Positions 1 to 7,193 of a DNA stretch of 63,742 nt are shown here, in pieces. Positions within the stretch are counted from its first letter, which is position 1. The number at the start of each line of letters is the position of its first letter. A program made the position numbers and the translations under genes. Source of the DNA: Thermoguttaceae bacterium (lineage in GTDB: Bacteria > Planctomycetota > Planctomycetia > Pirellulales > Thermoguttaceae). The stretch covers positions 1 through 63,742 of the forward strand of contig JAGBAA010000012.1 of assembly GCA_017939795.1 (NCBI GenBank), written 5' to 3'. The notes beneath the pieces were generated by a model. That model was not told the DNA's origin, made no database searches, and saw only the letters and a list, made by a program, of their open reading frames with translations.

Positions 1-96
1 AGTTGAGATCATTGGCTGAAGATCCCACGCGCGACGGCACTCTTCGAGAGCCGTCTGGCTGCCCGTGAAGAGGCCGCGCTCGTGAGAGGGAAACAT
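1..96 (-). CDS. Partial unknown protein, N-terminus only
   Basis: An open minus-strand frame begins at an ATG (94-96) and runs off the left edge, giving 32 residues that start MFPSHERGLFTGSQTALEEC. The composition looks protein-like and no stop occurs, but the piece is too short to place in a family. There is no good ribosome binding site, and the start lies inside a perfect inverted repeat (84-117), so both the start and the gene itself are uncertain. Confidence 0.3.
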   Translation of the reverse strand, partial: MFPSHERGLFTGSQTALEECRRAWDLQPMIST

Positions 97-117
97 TTTG
101 AAAATTGTTTCCCTCTC
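84..117. terminator. Perfect 12-bp inverted repeat
   Basis: The arms GAGAGGGAAACA (84-95) and TGTTTCCCTCTC (106-117) are perfect reverse complements around a 10-nt loop. A T-rich stretch follows on the plus strand after 124. It lies just downstream of the minus-strand gene ending at 156 and may terminate it, although it overlaps the possible start of the partial gene at the left edge. Confidence 0.45.
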
Positions 118-155
118 AGACTCTCCCTTCAAAAACTTTTTGAGATTTTTTTGTT

Positions 156-758
156 TTATTGTTTAAAAATAGCGGAAATAGAACTGAGCAGGAGCCCAAG
201 TAAAAACGCGCCGGAAATCGTGACGGTAAATACCAGTGCGGTAAATTCACAGGCCGTTGGAAAATTTGAGCCAATGTAGAGAGAGCAGACGGCCGCAAGA
301 AAGGTCGGGAGGAAAAGGAGCAACAGGACAAAGAGACAGTTTCCGAATTCGCGTTTTGGAGGGCCGGGAGGAGATTTTTTGATGATTTTGTAAAATTCAC
401 CCACTGTCAGCGGGGACGGCCATGGCTCTGATCTCTCGTCGGCGGACAACGCGCACTGAAACTGCTCTTCGATCTCGCAAATGAACAGGTAGAGATCGTC
501 GGATTCGATAATTATTTGAAACAGTTCGTCATCCGGCAAGAACCAGCCTTGAAGTGTCGACCAGGTTTTGTCATTCAGGATCGTATTGAGCCGCCGCCAT
601 TCGGCTTCTTTCACGCCGGCCATAGCCCATGCCTGGGCAGTTTCCTTCTCGGAGCGTTCTGCGAGGATGGCTTTCTGGAATTCTTCACATTTTCGGGTGT
701 GTCCGAAGCCAAACCACCCAGATTTTGGCGGCAAATCAACTGCGCGAAGCGGAGGCAT
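156..758 (-). CDS. Unknown membrane protein with two C-terminal helices
   Basis: The protein has 200 residues and I do not recognise a family. Residues 1-135 are soluble and charged, with many tryptophans and acidic residues. Residues about 140-163 and 172-196 are strongly hydrophobic and should form two membrane helices, so the N-terminal part probably faces the cytoplasm. The start ATG at 756-758 has an AAGGA-like site upstream. It follows a second unknown gene on the same strand by 32 bp, so the two are probably co-transcribed. The function is unknown. Confidence 0.7.
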   Translation of the reverse strand: MPPLRAVDLPPKSGWFGFGHTRKCEEFQKAILAERSEKETAQAWAMAGVKEAEWRRLNTILNDKTWSTLQGWFLPDDELFQIIIESDDLYLFICEIEEQFQCALSADERSEPWPSPLTVGEFYKIIKKSPPGPPKREFGNCLFVLLLLFLPTFLAAVCSLYIGSNFPTACEFTALVFTVTISGAFLLGLLLSSISAIFKQ

Positions 759-790
759 GAGGAAGGTCCTTCGTGAAAAAACGGCTTTCT

Positions 791-1192
791 TTATTGAAAC
801 GGAATATCCGACAGGTCAAGCAATCCCGTGAAGAAATACAGATTTGCGGAGGCTCCTTCCATATCTTCCTGAGTGATCCATTGATCGATCAGCGGAAAAT
901 GCCGGTTTTCTCTGATTTTTTGTCCGACGGCCTTGAGTTCTTCCCAATCCTCGGCAGGCATTTCATTACGTGCGTCTGCCATCGTCATTTCGTCCTGATA
1001 GTAAGGAAAAAATTTCTCAACAGGTCCGCAAAGATACTTTAATTCATCAGGAAGCCGACTCCAATCCATTGGTTTTGGCGGATCGCATGGTTCGTTTGCG
1101 GAGTCATCTTTCAGAGAGACCGATCGTAGAGAGGAATCTTCTGTTCGCTGACCACGAAAATTCAAAAATTTAAATATTTTGCCAATACACAT
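791..1192 (-). CDS. Unknown small acidic protein
   Basis: The protein has 133 residues, no signal peptide and no membrane segment. It has a basic N-terminal 15 residues and then an acidic body rich in tryptophan, proline and aromatic residues, ending LLDLSDIPFQ. The ATG at 1190-1192 has an AAGGAG ribosome site 8 nt upstream, which supports this start. It sits between two other small minus-strand genes of unknown function in a probable operon of three. No domain was recognised. Confidence 0.65.
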   Translation of the reverse strand: MCIGKIFKFLNFRGQRTEDSSLRSVSLKDDSANEPCDPPKPMDWSRLPDELKYLCGPVEKFFPYYQDEMTMADARNEMPAEDWEELKAVGQKIRENRHFPLIDQWITQEDMEGASANLYFFTGLLDLSDIPFQ

Positions 1193-1231
1193 TTTGAGGT
1201 CTCCTTGTTTTCGCGAAAATATTCTTAAGGT

Positions 1232-1426
1232 TCATCGTTGCGGAAACTCAAGCAGTACCTTCCCGCTCGGTACAACATTCACCGCCTGTGCCTCCTGCTC
1301 CTGATATGTTTGCACCACGCGAGGATACATTTCGATGTGCAGATTCCTCACTTCCGCCCAAAGAGACGAACACAGTCCAAAAATCAGGAACAGTGAAACG
1401 GAAATGGTTCGGAATTCTGCGTACAT
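1232..1426 (-). CDS. Small secreted protein, unknown
   Basis: The protein has 64 residues. Residues 1-24 look like a signal peptide: a short charged start, a hydrophobic core ISVSLFLIFGLCSSL, and an A-x-A-like end at WAE. The mature part of about 40 residues is polar and has no known motif. A cysteine lies in the hydrophobic core, but the residues around it do not fit a lipobox well. An AGGA site lies 9 nt before the ATG. It is first in the probable operon with the two genes downstream on the minus strand. Confidence 0.5.
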   Translation of the reverse strand: MYAEFRTISVSLFLIFGLCSSLWAEVRNLHIEMYPRVVQTYQEQEAQAVNVVPSGKVLLEFPQR

Positions 1427-1484
1427 CGAATATATCCTGAGAATTTATACATTTTTGATTCATCGACAGAAGCGATAGCGGGAT

Positions 1485-2345
1485 CTACTTGCCGGATGGA
1501 GTTGTTTCAAGCGGCAGGATGGTGATCCTTCGGAATTCAAAACCCGCAAATTCGGACTGGATCTGGATCTTTCCACAGGACGGCTTCACATCATACGCAC
1601 GGTTCGCCACGACGCCGTTGACGATATTCGTGATCGTGTTTCCGTCGCAGATGACCTCGATCGTGTTCCATTCGCCGATCGGTTTTTCAAGGTCCTGCAC
1701 ACCCCGGAATCCCTTTACGTCTTCCCAGCGCGGATCGCGTCCCCACCAGTCGATCCGTCCTCCGTTGATCGTGTGCGGCTTCCCGTTTGGGTCGTAGATC
1801 CCGCAGCCTTTCGGACTTTTTTCGTCCTTGATGTTGGCCGTGACTGCATAATTTTCGCTTCCGTCACCCACGACGATGAAGTCGCCGGCTCCGCCTTCGA
1901 TGATGTTGCACTCGATCGAGTACATCCACGTCCCGTTCCATGCCCCGTCTTTGCCGACCGAATGCAGCAGGATGCCGCAGTCGCGCGTGCGGTTTTCTCG
2001 CGGAGGGATCGCCGCTCCGGTGTATCTGTACTCAACGATGAGGCGGTAATTCTCGAACGCTTCGTGTGTCGTGATGCAGCCGAGCTTTTCGCCGGAGATG
2101 CAGAGCTTTCCGTCCCGTACCGTAAAGACGCCAGCGGGGTCATTCTCTTTGCCTTCGTCCTTGATGTATCGGTACCAGTTCGTCAGATCCTGTCCGTTGA
2201 ACAGCTCCCTCGCTTCCGTCACTGGCGTCGGCGTCGGTTCGGCAGCGAGAATTCCTGGGCAAACACTTCCCAGCAGGCTGCAGGCTGCGGTAAAGCGGCT
2301 CCATGCGGCAAATCGATTCCATACGTCCAATCGGCTTTTTTTCAT
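1485..2345 (-). CDS. Secreted DUF1080 / 3-keto-disaccharide hydrolase-like protein
   Basis: The protein has 286 residues. Residues 1-35 form a signal peptide ending in AA. The rest matches the DUF1080 fold, a concanavalin-like beta sandwich common in planctomycetes and Verrucomicrobia. Visible family marks are FNGQDLTNWYRY (49-60), a GILLHS strand (124-129), a YSIECNIIEGG segment (142-152), WNTIEVICDGNTITNIVNG (226-244) and the closing FEFRRITILPL (269-279). Members bind or cleave polysaccharide-derived sugars, and some hydrolyse 3-keto-glycosides; the exact substrate cannot be read from sequence. AAGGAG precedes the ATG. It stands alone between small unknown genes and the lipid kinase-like gene. 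Confidence 0.85.
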   Translation of the reverse strand: MKKSRLDVWNRFAAWSRFTAACSLLGSVCPGILAAEPTPTPVTEARELFNGQDLTNWYRYIKDEGKENDPAGVFTVRDGKLCISGEKLGCITTHEAFENYRLIVEYRYTGAAIPPRENRTRDCGILLHSVGKDGAWNGTWMYSIECNIIEGGAGDFIVVGDGSENYAVTANIKDEKSPKGCGIYDPNGKPHTINGGRIDWWGRDPRWEDVKGFRGVQDLEKPIGEWNTIEVICDGNTITNIVNGVVANRAYDVKPSCGKIQIQSEFAGFEFRRITILPLETTPSGK

Positions 2346-2440
2346 GGGAAGGTCTCCTTGAAGGGGGGGATTTTTGACTAAAATACTTGGGGAGCTAACT
2401 AACGTCTTGGGAATCTAATTGAAAATGCGGAGCAGGGCGG

Positions 2441-3403
2441 TCATTTTACGAAAACAGTCAGGCGTTTTTCCAGGATACGCACTTCAACAGGAAGATCTCC
2501 TCCCGGGTCGCCGTCCAGCTGAAATGGTACGACCGCGTTCGCACGCTGGCCTGGTGCGAGAGTCAGACGGAAGTTTCTCCCTTTCCGCATCGTACACCGC
2601 CACCAGAAACGATGGAGACCGCCAAGCTGTGCCATGAGCGACAGAAGCGAGCCGCTCCAGAGCGATCCACCGCGCCAGAGACAGACATTCAGCTCACCGT
2701 CCCACTCCTTCGCTCCCGGTGCGATCGGGATCCCCCAGCCGTACTTCGGGATATTGCAGATGAACGCCCAGGGCCGATCGTACGTTTCGCCCGTCGGATC
2801 ACCTGCGTCGTCGAGAAATTCGATGCGGACCTTTGGAAAACGGTAGGAGAAAATGGAGCGGAAGATCGGCTTCATGTACGACAGATAGTTGATGTGTGCC
2901 CCTTTCGGGTTGCTCATACGGGCAGCGTGGACCTGATTGACCACCTCGGCGTCGAATCCGCATCCGATCATCACGAGGAAAATGCGTCCGTTCGCCTGGA
3001 CCGCGTCCATCTCCATGACCCTTCCGGCAAGGATGAGCTTCGCGAATTTCCGGGGATCAAAGGAGTACTTCAGGCGCTTCGCCAAAATATTCGCCGTCCC
3101 GCTGGGGAGAAGCGCGATCGGAACTCCCGGTTCCGTGCGATTCGTCAGTTCCGCGGCCGTTCCGTCCCCGCCGACTCCGATCAGCGCACGCAGTTTTCCC
3201 TCGCGATGCAGCGCATTTGCCCGCTCTGCGACCAGAGCCAGGTCGGTCAGGATCTCGACTTCAAGTCCGCCTTTGCGCAATGTTTCGGCAAGGATCTCCG
3301 CACGTTCATGCGAAGAACGCCGGCCTGCTTTGGGATTCAGGGAAAGGATCACGTGTGTACGGGATGGAGAAAGCGTTTCGATCCGGGGAGTATTCTGCGT
3401 CAT
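2441..3403 (-). CDS. Diacylglycerol/lipid kinase family protein
   Basis: The product phosphorylates a lipid alcohol such as diacylglycerol, or a related long-chain substrate, with ATP at the membrane. The catalytic domain carries GGDGT at residues 78-82 and SGTAN at 101-105, which bind nucleotide; NPKAG at 23-27 is the usual family start. The C-terminal beta-rich domain holds GCGFDAEVV and ends with PFQLDGDP, also typical. The frame is open upstream to 3580, but the ATG at 3401-3403 gives 320 residues, the normal family length. The longer form would run through the structured RNA at 3460-3694. No strong ribosome site is visible. Confidence 0.88.
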   Translation of the reverse strand: MTQNTPRIETLSPSRTHVILSLNPKAGRRSSHERAEILAETLRKGGLEVEILTDLALVAERANALHREGKLRALIGVGGDGTAAELTNRTEPGVPIALLPSGTANILAKRLKYSFDPRKFAKLILAGRVMEMDAVQANGRIFLVMIGCGFDAEVVNQVHAARMSNPKGAHINYLSYMKPIFRSIFSYRFPKVRIEFLDDAGDPTGETYDRPWAFICNIPKYGWGIPIAPGAKEWDGELNVCLWRGGSLWSGSLLSLMAQLGGLHRFWWRCTMRKGRNFRLTLAPGQRANAVVPFQLDGDPGGDLPVEVRILEKRLTVFVK

Positions 3404-3459
3404 GGGTAAATCTGCGCACGAAAAAAGTAAAAGAAACCGAAAATGGAACATATGGGCAC

Positions 3460-3694
3460 AAAAAAAACCTTCAACCACCAGGTTGGCAGGATTATTGGAG
3501 AGCCCGTAGATTAAAGGCGGACACCCGAGCTTCGATTTCCTGTGATGCGCGTTCTCTCGAGGAGTCACACGCAGATACATTCTCCGAAGACATGTGAAAC
3601 GGGTTCCTTACGAGCTCATTATCGGCTCACCAATAGGTAGTTCCCGCCTGTTAGGCGTTGAAGGTTTTTTGAGTTAAGGTCATTCCCTCAACTC
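3460..3694 (-). ncRNA. ssrS: Structured RNA of about 235 nt, candidate 6S RNA
   Basis: A minus-strand promoter lies at 3702-3730 and a run of eight U residues ends the transcript at 3460-3467. The RNA begins with a small hairpin (3671-3694). A perfect 14-bp closing stem then pairs 3657-3670 with 3462-3475. Inside, near-complementary blocks continue inward (for example AUUGGUGAGCC with GGCUCUCCAAU) up to an apical stem UCACAU/GUGUGA, giving one long interrupted rod. A rod of this size with its own promoter is the shape of 6S RNA, which binds the housekeeping RNA polymerase. The family call is an inference from shape; that this is a structured RNA gene is better supported. Confidence 0.6.
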
Positions 3695-3701
3695 TGGCGT
3701 A

Positions 3702-3730
3702 AGTATACCACTGAAAAGGATTTTATGCAA
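3702..3730 (-). promoter_or_regulatory. Sigma-70 promoter of the structured RNA
   Basis: Reading the minus strand, TTGCAT (3725-3730) and TATACT (3702-3707) are separated by exactly 17 nt. The predicted start at about 3695 falls at the first base of the 5' hairpin. Confidence 0.7.
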
Positions 3731-3956
3731 GTGCCCGTCCGGGCATTTTTCTGGAAAATTCTCTTTTTTTTTGAAAAAATTGGCCATGAAAGGTGAAATT
3801 TGGCCCATTTGGGGGGTGGGAGGTGTGTAAATACTTTCATTTTCGGAATAATTCCATCTTTTTGATGCTCTTTTGCCCTCCGGTCTCCCTATTTTTTATT
3901 CTTTTCTCTCTTGATGCGAAATTGGAAAAAGAAGTAAAAAAATTCCCCGGCCCCCC

Positions 3957-3984
3957 TTGACGAAAATAAAAAACGTGGTAGAAT
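3957..3984 (+). promoter_or_regulatory. Promoter of tRNA-Gln
   Basis: TTGACG (3957-3962) and TAGAAT (3979-3984) are spaced by 16 nt and end 13 nt before the first base of the tRNA. Confidence 0.75.
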
Positions 3985-3997
3985 GCGTGTCATATTC

Positions 3998-4068
3998 AGG
4001 GGAATCGTGTAATGGCAGCACAAATGATTCTGGTTCATTTAGTTGGGGTTCGAGTCCCTATTCCCCTG
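3998..4068 (+). tRNA. glnT: tRNA-Gln(CUG)
   Basis: The cloverleaf is complete. The acceptor stem is AGGGGAA (3998-4004) with TTCCCCT (4061-4067), and the discriminator is G. The D arm is closed by GTG/CAC. The anticodon arm is AATGA-TTCTGGT-TCATT with anticodon CTG, and the T arm is TGGGG-TTCGAGT-CCCTA. The CCA end is not encoded. It has its own promoter and terminator, so it is a single-gene transcript directly upstream of umuC. Confidence 0.93.
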
Positions 4069-4073
4069 CTTTT

Positions 4074-4106
4074 AAGACCGCATTTTTTCGAGTGCGGTCT
4101 TTTTTT
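4074..4106 (+). terminator. Terminator of tRNA-Gln
   Basis: AAGACCGCA pairs with TGCGGTCTT around a 10-nt loop and is followed by a T run up to about 4106. Confidence 0.85.
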
Positions 4107-4180
4107 GTGCAGAGATTTCTTGTTTTATGGCGAGACTTTTGGGTACCGTATGGCGGATTTGATGGAAGGGACGGGATAGT

Positions 4181-5479
4181 ATGTTTGGTTTGGTGGACTG
4201 CAATTCGTTTTTTGCGTCATGCGAGAAGGTTTTTGTTCCCCGGCTCTGGGATCGGCCGGTCGTCGTTCTTTCAAGCAACGACGGGTGCGTCATCGCTCGG
4301 TCACCGGAAGCCAAAGAGCTTGGGATCGCAATGGGAGCCCCTTTTTTCCAGATCCGCAGGCTGTGTGAGGCAATGGGCGTTTCTGTCTTTTCCGCTAATT
4401 TTGAACTCTACTCGGACATGAGCCGCCGTGTGATGCAGACGCTTCGGCAATGGAGCCCCGATATTCAGATCTACTCGATCGATGAGGCCTTTCTGAATCT
4501 TCGCGGCATCGAAAATGCAGAAACGGAAGACTTTCAGCGAAAAGTGGTCGACACCGTCCGCAAATGGACTGGGATCCCGGTTTCGTTGGGAGTCGGACCA
4601 ACGAAGACACTCGCCAAAATCGCGACGCATATCGCCAAGACACGTCGGGCCGGTTTCTTTACTCTGACCGATCCCGGCACGATCCAGGAACTTCTTCCGA
4701 CGATTGCGGTCGAAGACGTCTGGGGAGTTGGACGCAGAACGGCCAAAGTCTTCATTTCACGCGGGATCCGGACAGCCTGGGACCTTTATCGTCAGGATCC
4801 GATCGCCATTCGACACGAATTCTCCATCTGCCAGGAGCGAACCGTTCGTGAACTGCGCGGGGAACCGTGTCTTGAACTGGAAGATCTTGCTCCGCCGAAA
4901 CACTCGATCCAATACTCGCGTTCTTTCGGAAATCTCGTGACGGATCTTGAGACACTTTGCCAGCCGACGGCGTCTTTTCTGGGGGCCGCAATGGCACGAT
5001 TGCGCAAGTACCGTCTTTTTACCGGTGCTGTGTGGCTTGCACTATACGGATTCTCTCAGCCGGAAGGAAACTCCGGAGTTCGTGTGCCGTACTCGGAAGG
5101 TCTTGCGATCCCGCTGGATGGGGCGACCGACGACACGCTGACCGTCCAGCCGTGTGTGCTGCAGGGACTGCGGAAGCTCTATCGTCCGGAGATCTTCTAC
5201 CAGAAGGCCGGCGTGACGCTCATGGCTCTTTCCAATATGCCGGATACTGGAAAATACCGAATGTTCCAAACTCCTGAAGAACAGGCTGAAGAAGACGGAA
5301 TTTTGGAAAAACGGAAAGATCTCATGGAAACCCTCGATTCCTTACGTCAGAAACTGGGAAAAAATGCCATTGGTTTTGCCGTGGAAGGCCTTCCGGAAGA
5401 ACGGGAATGGAAAACGCGGAGCGAACGCCGTTCGCCCTCCTACACGACGGATTGGGACGAGATCCCGAAAGTAGAATGA
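4181..5479 (+). CDS. umuC: Y-family DNA polymerase V catalytic subunit UmuC
   Basis: This is an error-prone polymerase that copies past damaged bases during the SOS response. At 432 residues it has the usual UmuC length. The metal ligands are D6 in LVDCNSF and D101-E102 in YSIDEAF. The palm/fingers, the helix-hairpin-helix region WGVGRRTAKVF, the little-finger domain and a C-terminal DUF4113-type tail follow in order. GGAAGGG precedes the ATG. No umuD homologue lies beside it in the window, so the processed partner, if any, is elsewhere. The gene follows the tRNA terminator and has its own terminator. Confidence 0.93.
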   Translation: MFGLVDCNSFFASCEKVFVPRLWDRPVVVLSSNDGCVIARSPEAKELGIAMGAPFFQIRRLCEAMGVSVFSANFELYSDMSRRVMQTLRQWSPDIQIYSIDEAFLNLRGIENAETEDFQRKVVDTVRKWTGIPVSLGVGPTKTLAKIATHIAKTRRAGFFTLTDPGTIQELLPTIAVEDVWGVGRRTAKVFISRGIRTAWDLYRQDPIAIRHEFSICQERTVRELRGEPCLELEDLAPPKHSIQYSRSFGNLVTDLETLCQPTASFLGAAMARLRKYRLFTGAVWLALYGFSQPEGNSGVRVPYSEGLAIPLDGATDDTLTVQPCVLQGLRKLYRPEIFYQKAGVTLMALSNMPDTGKYRMFQTPEEQAEEDGILEKRKDLMETLDSLRQKLGKNAIGFAVEGLPEEREWKTRSERRSPSYTTDWDEIPKVE

Positions 5480-5495
5480 ATGTCCGCCAAAAAAA

Positions 5496-5533
5496 GAGAC
5501 GATCCTGAAAAAAGGACCGTCTCCTGATTTTTT
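5496..5533 (+). terminator. Terminator of umuC
   Basis: GAGACGATCC (5496-5505) pairs with GGACCGTCTC (5514-5523) with one mismatch and is followed by a T-rich run (5528-5533). Confidence 0.8.
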
Positions 5534-5556
5534 ATCCCGCGAAATGCGAGATCGTT

Positions 5557-5617
5557 TTACTTCACGACCGTCAGTTTCACGGCAGCTCCGGCGAGTTTCA
5601 GCTCGACCGCTTCGCGC
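5557..5617 (-). pseudogene. C-terminal remnant of an ileS copy
   Basis: Read on the minus strand this stretch encodes REAVELKLAGAAVKLTVVK and a TAA stop. That closely matches the last residues of the intact IleS in this window (ETVKVKLAGAAVQLTVLK, ending at 7194). Nothing of the rest of ileS is present: the reading runs into the symporter remnant on the other strand, with a roughly 10-bp zone that fits both sequences. It is a scar of a lost or rearranged duplicate. Confidence 0.7.
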
Positions 5618-6118
5618 GTGGGAACTGGGAATATCATCGGCGTTTCCACTGCAATCTGTCTCGGAGGTTTTGGTGCGGTTTTCTGGATGTGGGTTCTTGC
5701 GCTGCTGGGCGGGGCGACGGCGTTCATCGAAAGTACTCTTGCGCAGCTCTATAAACGGCGCGGCCCGGACGGCTGGTACGGAGGCCCGGCGTACTATATT
5801 GAGACGGCATTACAGTCCAGAATGCTGGCTGTCCTTTTCTCCGTATGCCTGATTCTTACGTACGGATTCGGGTTCAATATGCTGGCATCGTATAATCTCC
5901 AGTCCACGTTTGTTTCCTACGGATTTTATGATCCCGTCTGGTCACCGTGGTGTATCGGTGCCGTTCTTGCGCTGGTGAACATTCCGGCAATCGTGATCCT
6001 CGGAAGATATGCACTTGCTGTACTCGCGAACTACGAAGAAAAAATCAGAAACGGCAGAGAAACCGACTTTCACTCAAAAGAAATCTGCCTCCCGCACGAA
6101 GTCGACGGTTGGAAGTGA
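5603..6118 (+). pseudogene. Truncated, internally deleted alsT-type symporter copy
   Basis: The translation matches the intact Na+/alanine symporter encoded at 52629-54038 very closely, but only in two blocks. The first covers residues about 70-193 of the intact protein (STASRVGTGNIIGVSTA up to GAVLAL). It then jumps in frame to residues about 422-469 (NIPAIVILGRYAL up to PHEVDGWK). The first 69 residues and about 229 internal residues, which hold most of the transport helices, are missing. The join falls at GCGCTG, a hexamer resembling the sequence at both ends of the missing segment. An ATG at 5618 leaves a 166-residue frame, but it cannot make a working transporter. Confidence 0.88.
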
Positions 6119-6142
6119 TTCGTTTGAGGGCGGAGAACTTTC

Positions 6143-7063
6143 TTATTTCCCGTCCTCAAAAAAGTGCCGATTTTCATCGAAGAACCGGAAGCAGGTACGG
6201 ACATTTTCCAGTTCCCACCACTTTCGGAGCGTCACGGGCCGTGAATCCAGATCATAGATCCTGGCACCCGGCAGCGAAAGGAGGAAGGGGGAATGCGTCG
6301 CTAAAATGAATTGGCACCTTCCCCAGCGTGCCAGCCCGCTGAGGATCTGGAGCAATTCCAGCTGAAACTTTGGAGCGAGACTGTTCTCCGGCTCGTCCAG
6401 GCAGTAGAGGGCACCTTCTTTGAGACGCGAATCAAAGAATTCCAATGCAGTTTCTCCGTTACTTCCCAGCTTCCATTCCGTTCCGGCCGTTTCGCGAAGG
6501 TACTGACGGCGCGAGAGGGATTTTCGGCAGATGAGTGCCTGCTTTCGCACATTTTCGTAGTCTTCCATACTCTGCATCCGGACCGGGATCTCTCGGCGAT
6601 GGAACCATTCCTGACGCTCTGACTCCACATTTTCGCGGACTTGATCATTTTGGGAGCGCATCGCGAGCATGAAATCGAAAACGTCGTCGCTGGTGAGTAT
6701 CCGACTGTGAGACGGAAGCCGGCAGAACTTCCCCTCACCCTCTCCATCTTCATCTTTCGTCATTCGGATCTGGCAGGCGGCTGCGAAAAGGTCCCACATT
6801 TCTCCGGAGTTTGGCGGACTGATCCGTTTCAGCTTCAGCGCGGACGCGATCAGGTTCAGAAGCGTGCTTTTTCCGGAACCGTTTCCGCCGTAGAGGATGG
6901 TGACTCGCTCAAAATCGAGCTGAAAAAGTCCCTTTGGTGGAAAGATCCCGTACGGATACGCATTCTCCACGTACCCGAACGGCCCTGCATTCTCCCACAT
7001 CCGGGTCTTGAGCAGCTTCTCTTCGGTTTCTTTCGACGGAAGCAAAAAACTCTCCAAGTACAT
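6143..7063 (-). CDS. AAA/ABC-class ATPase (AAA_23/AAA_15-like)
   Basis: The protein has 306 residues and is a stand-alone ATPase of the SMC/ABC-like type. Walker A is GGNGSGKST (59-67), the signature-like LGSNGETAL is at 199-207, Walker B is ALYCLDEPE (218-226), and a histidine switch lies in ATHSPFLL (256-263). No nuclease or toprim domain follows, unlike OLD proteins. Such ATPases of about 300 residues are common but poorly characterised. The frame extends to a TTG at 7084, but the ATG at 7061-7063 is preceded by AGAGG at a good distance. It lies between the symporter remnant and the ileS terminator and is probably transcribed alone. Confidence 0.82.
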   Translation of the reverse strand: MYLESFLLPSKETEEKLLKTRMWENAGPFGYVENAYPYGIFPPKGLFQLDFERVTILYGGNGSGKSTLLNLIASALKLKRISPPNSGEMWDLFAAACQIRMTKDEDGEGEGKFCRLPSHSRILTSDDVFDFMLAMRSQNDQVRENVESERQEWFHRREIPVRMQSMEDYENVRKQALICRKSLSRRQYLRETAGTEWKLGSNGETALEFFDSRLKEGALYCLDEPENSLAPKFQLELLQILSGLARWGRCQFILATHSPFLLSLPGARIYDLDSRPVTLRKWWELENVRTCFRFFDENRHFFEDGK

Positions 7064-7108
7064 TGCGCGCCTCTGTTTTTCCAAGGGGAATTTCTAAAGG
7101 AAAATTTC

Positions 7109-7149
7109 CAAAAAAGGGAGAGACAGCGCGGTAAAGCACCATCTCTCCC
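7109..7149 (-). terminator. Terminator of ileS
   Basis: On the minus strand GGGAGAGA and TCTCTCCC (7142-7149 and 7116-7123) form a perfect 8-bp stem followed by a T run (7109-7115). Confidence 0.85.
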
Positions 7150-7193
7150 AAAAGGATCAGCTAAATCTCAGATTTGAACTCCATCCTGACCTT

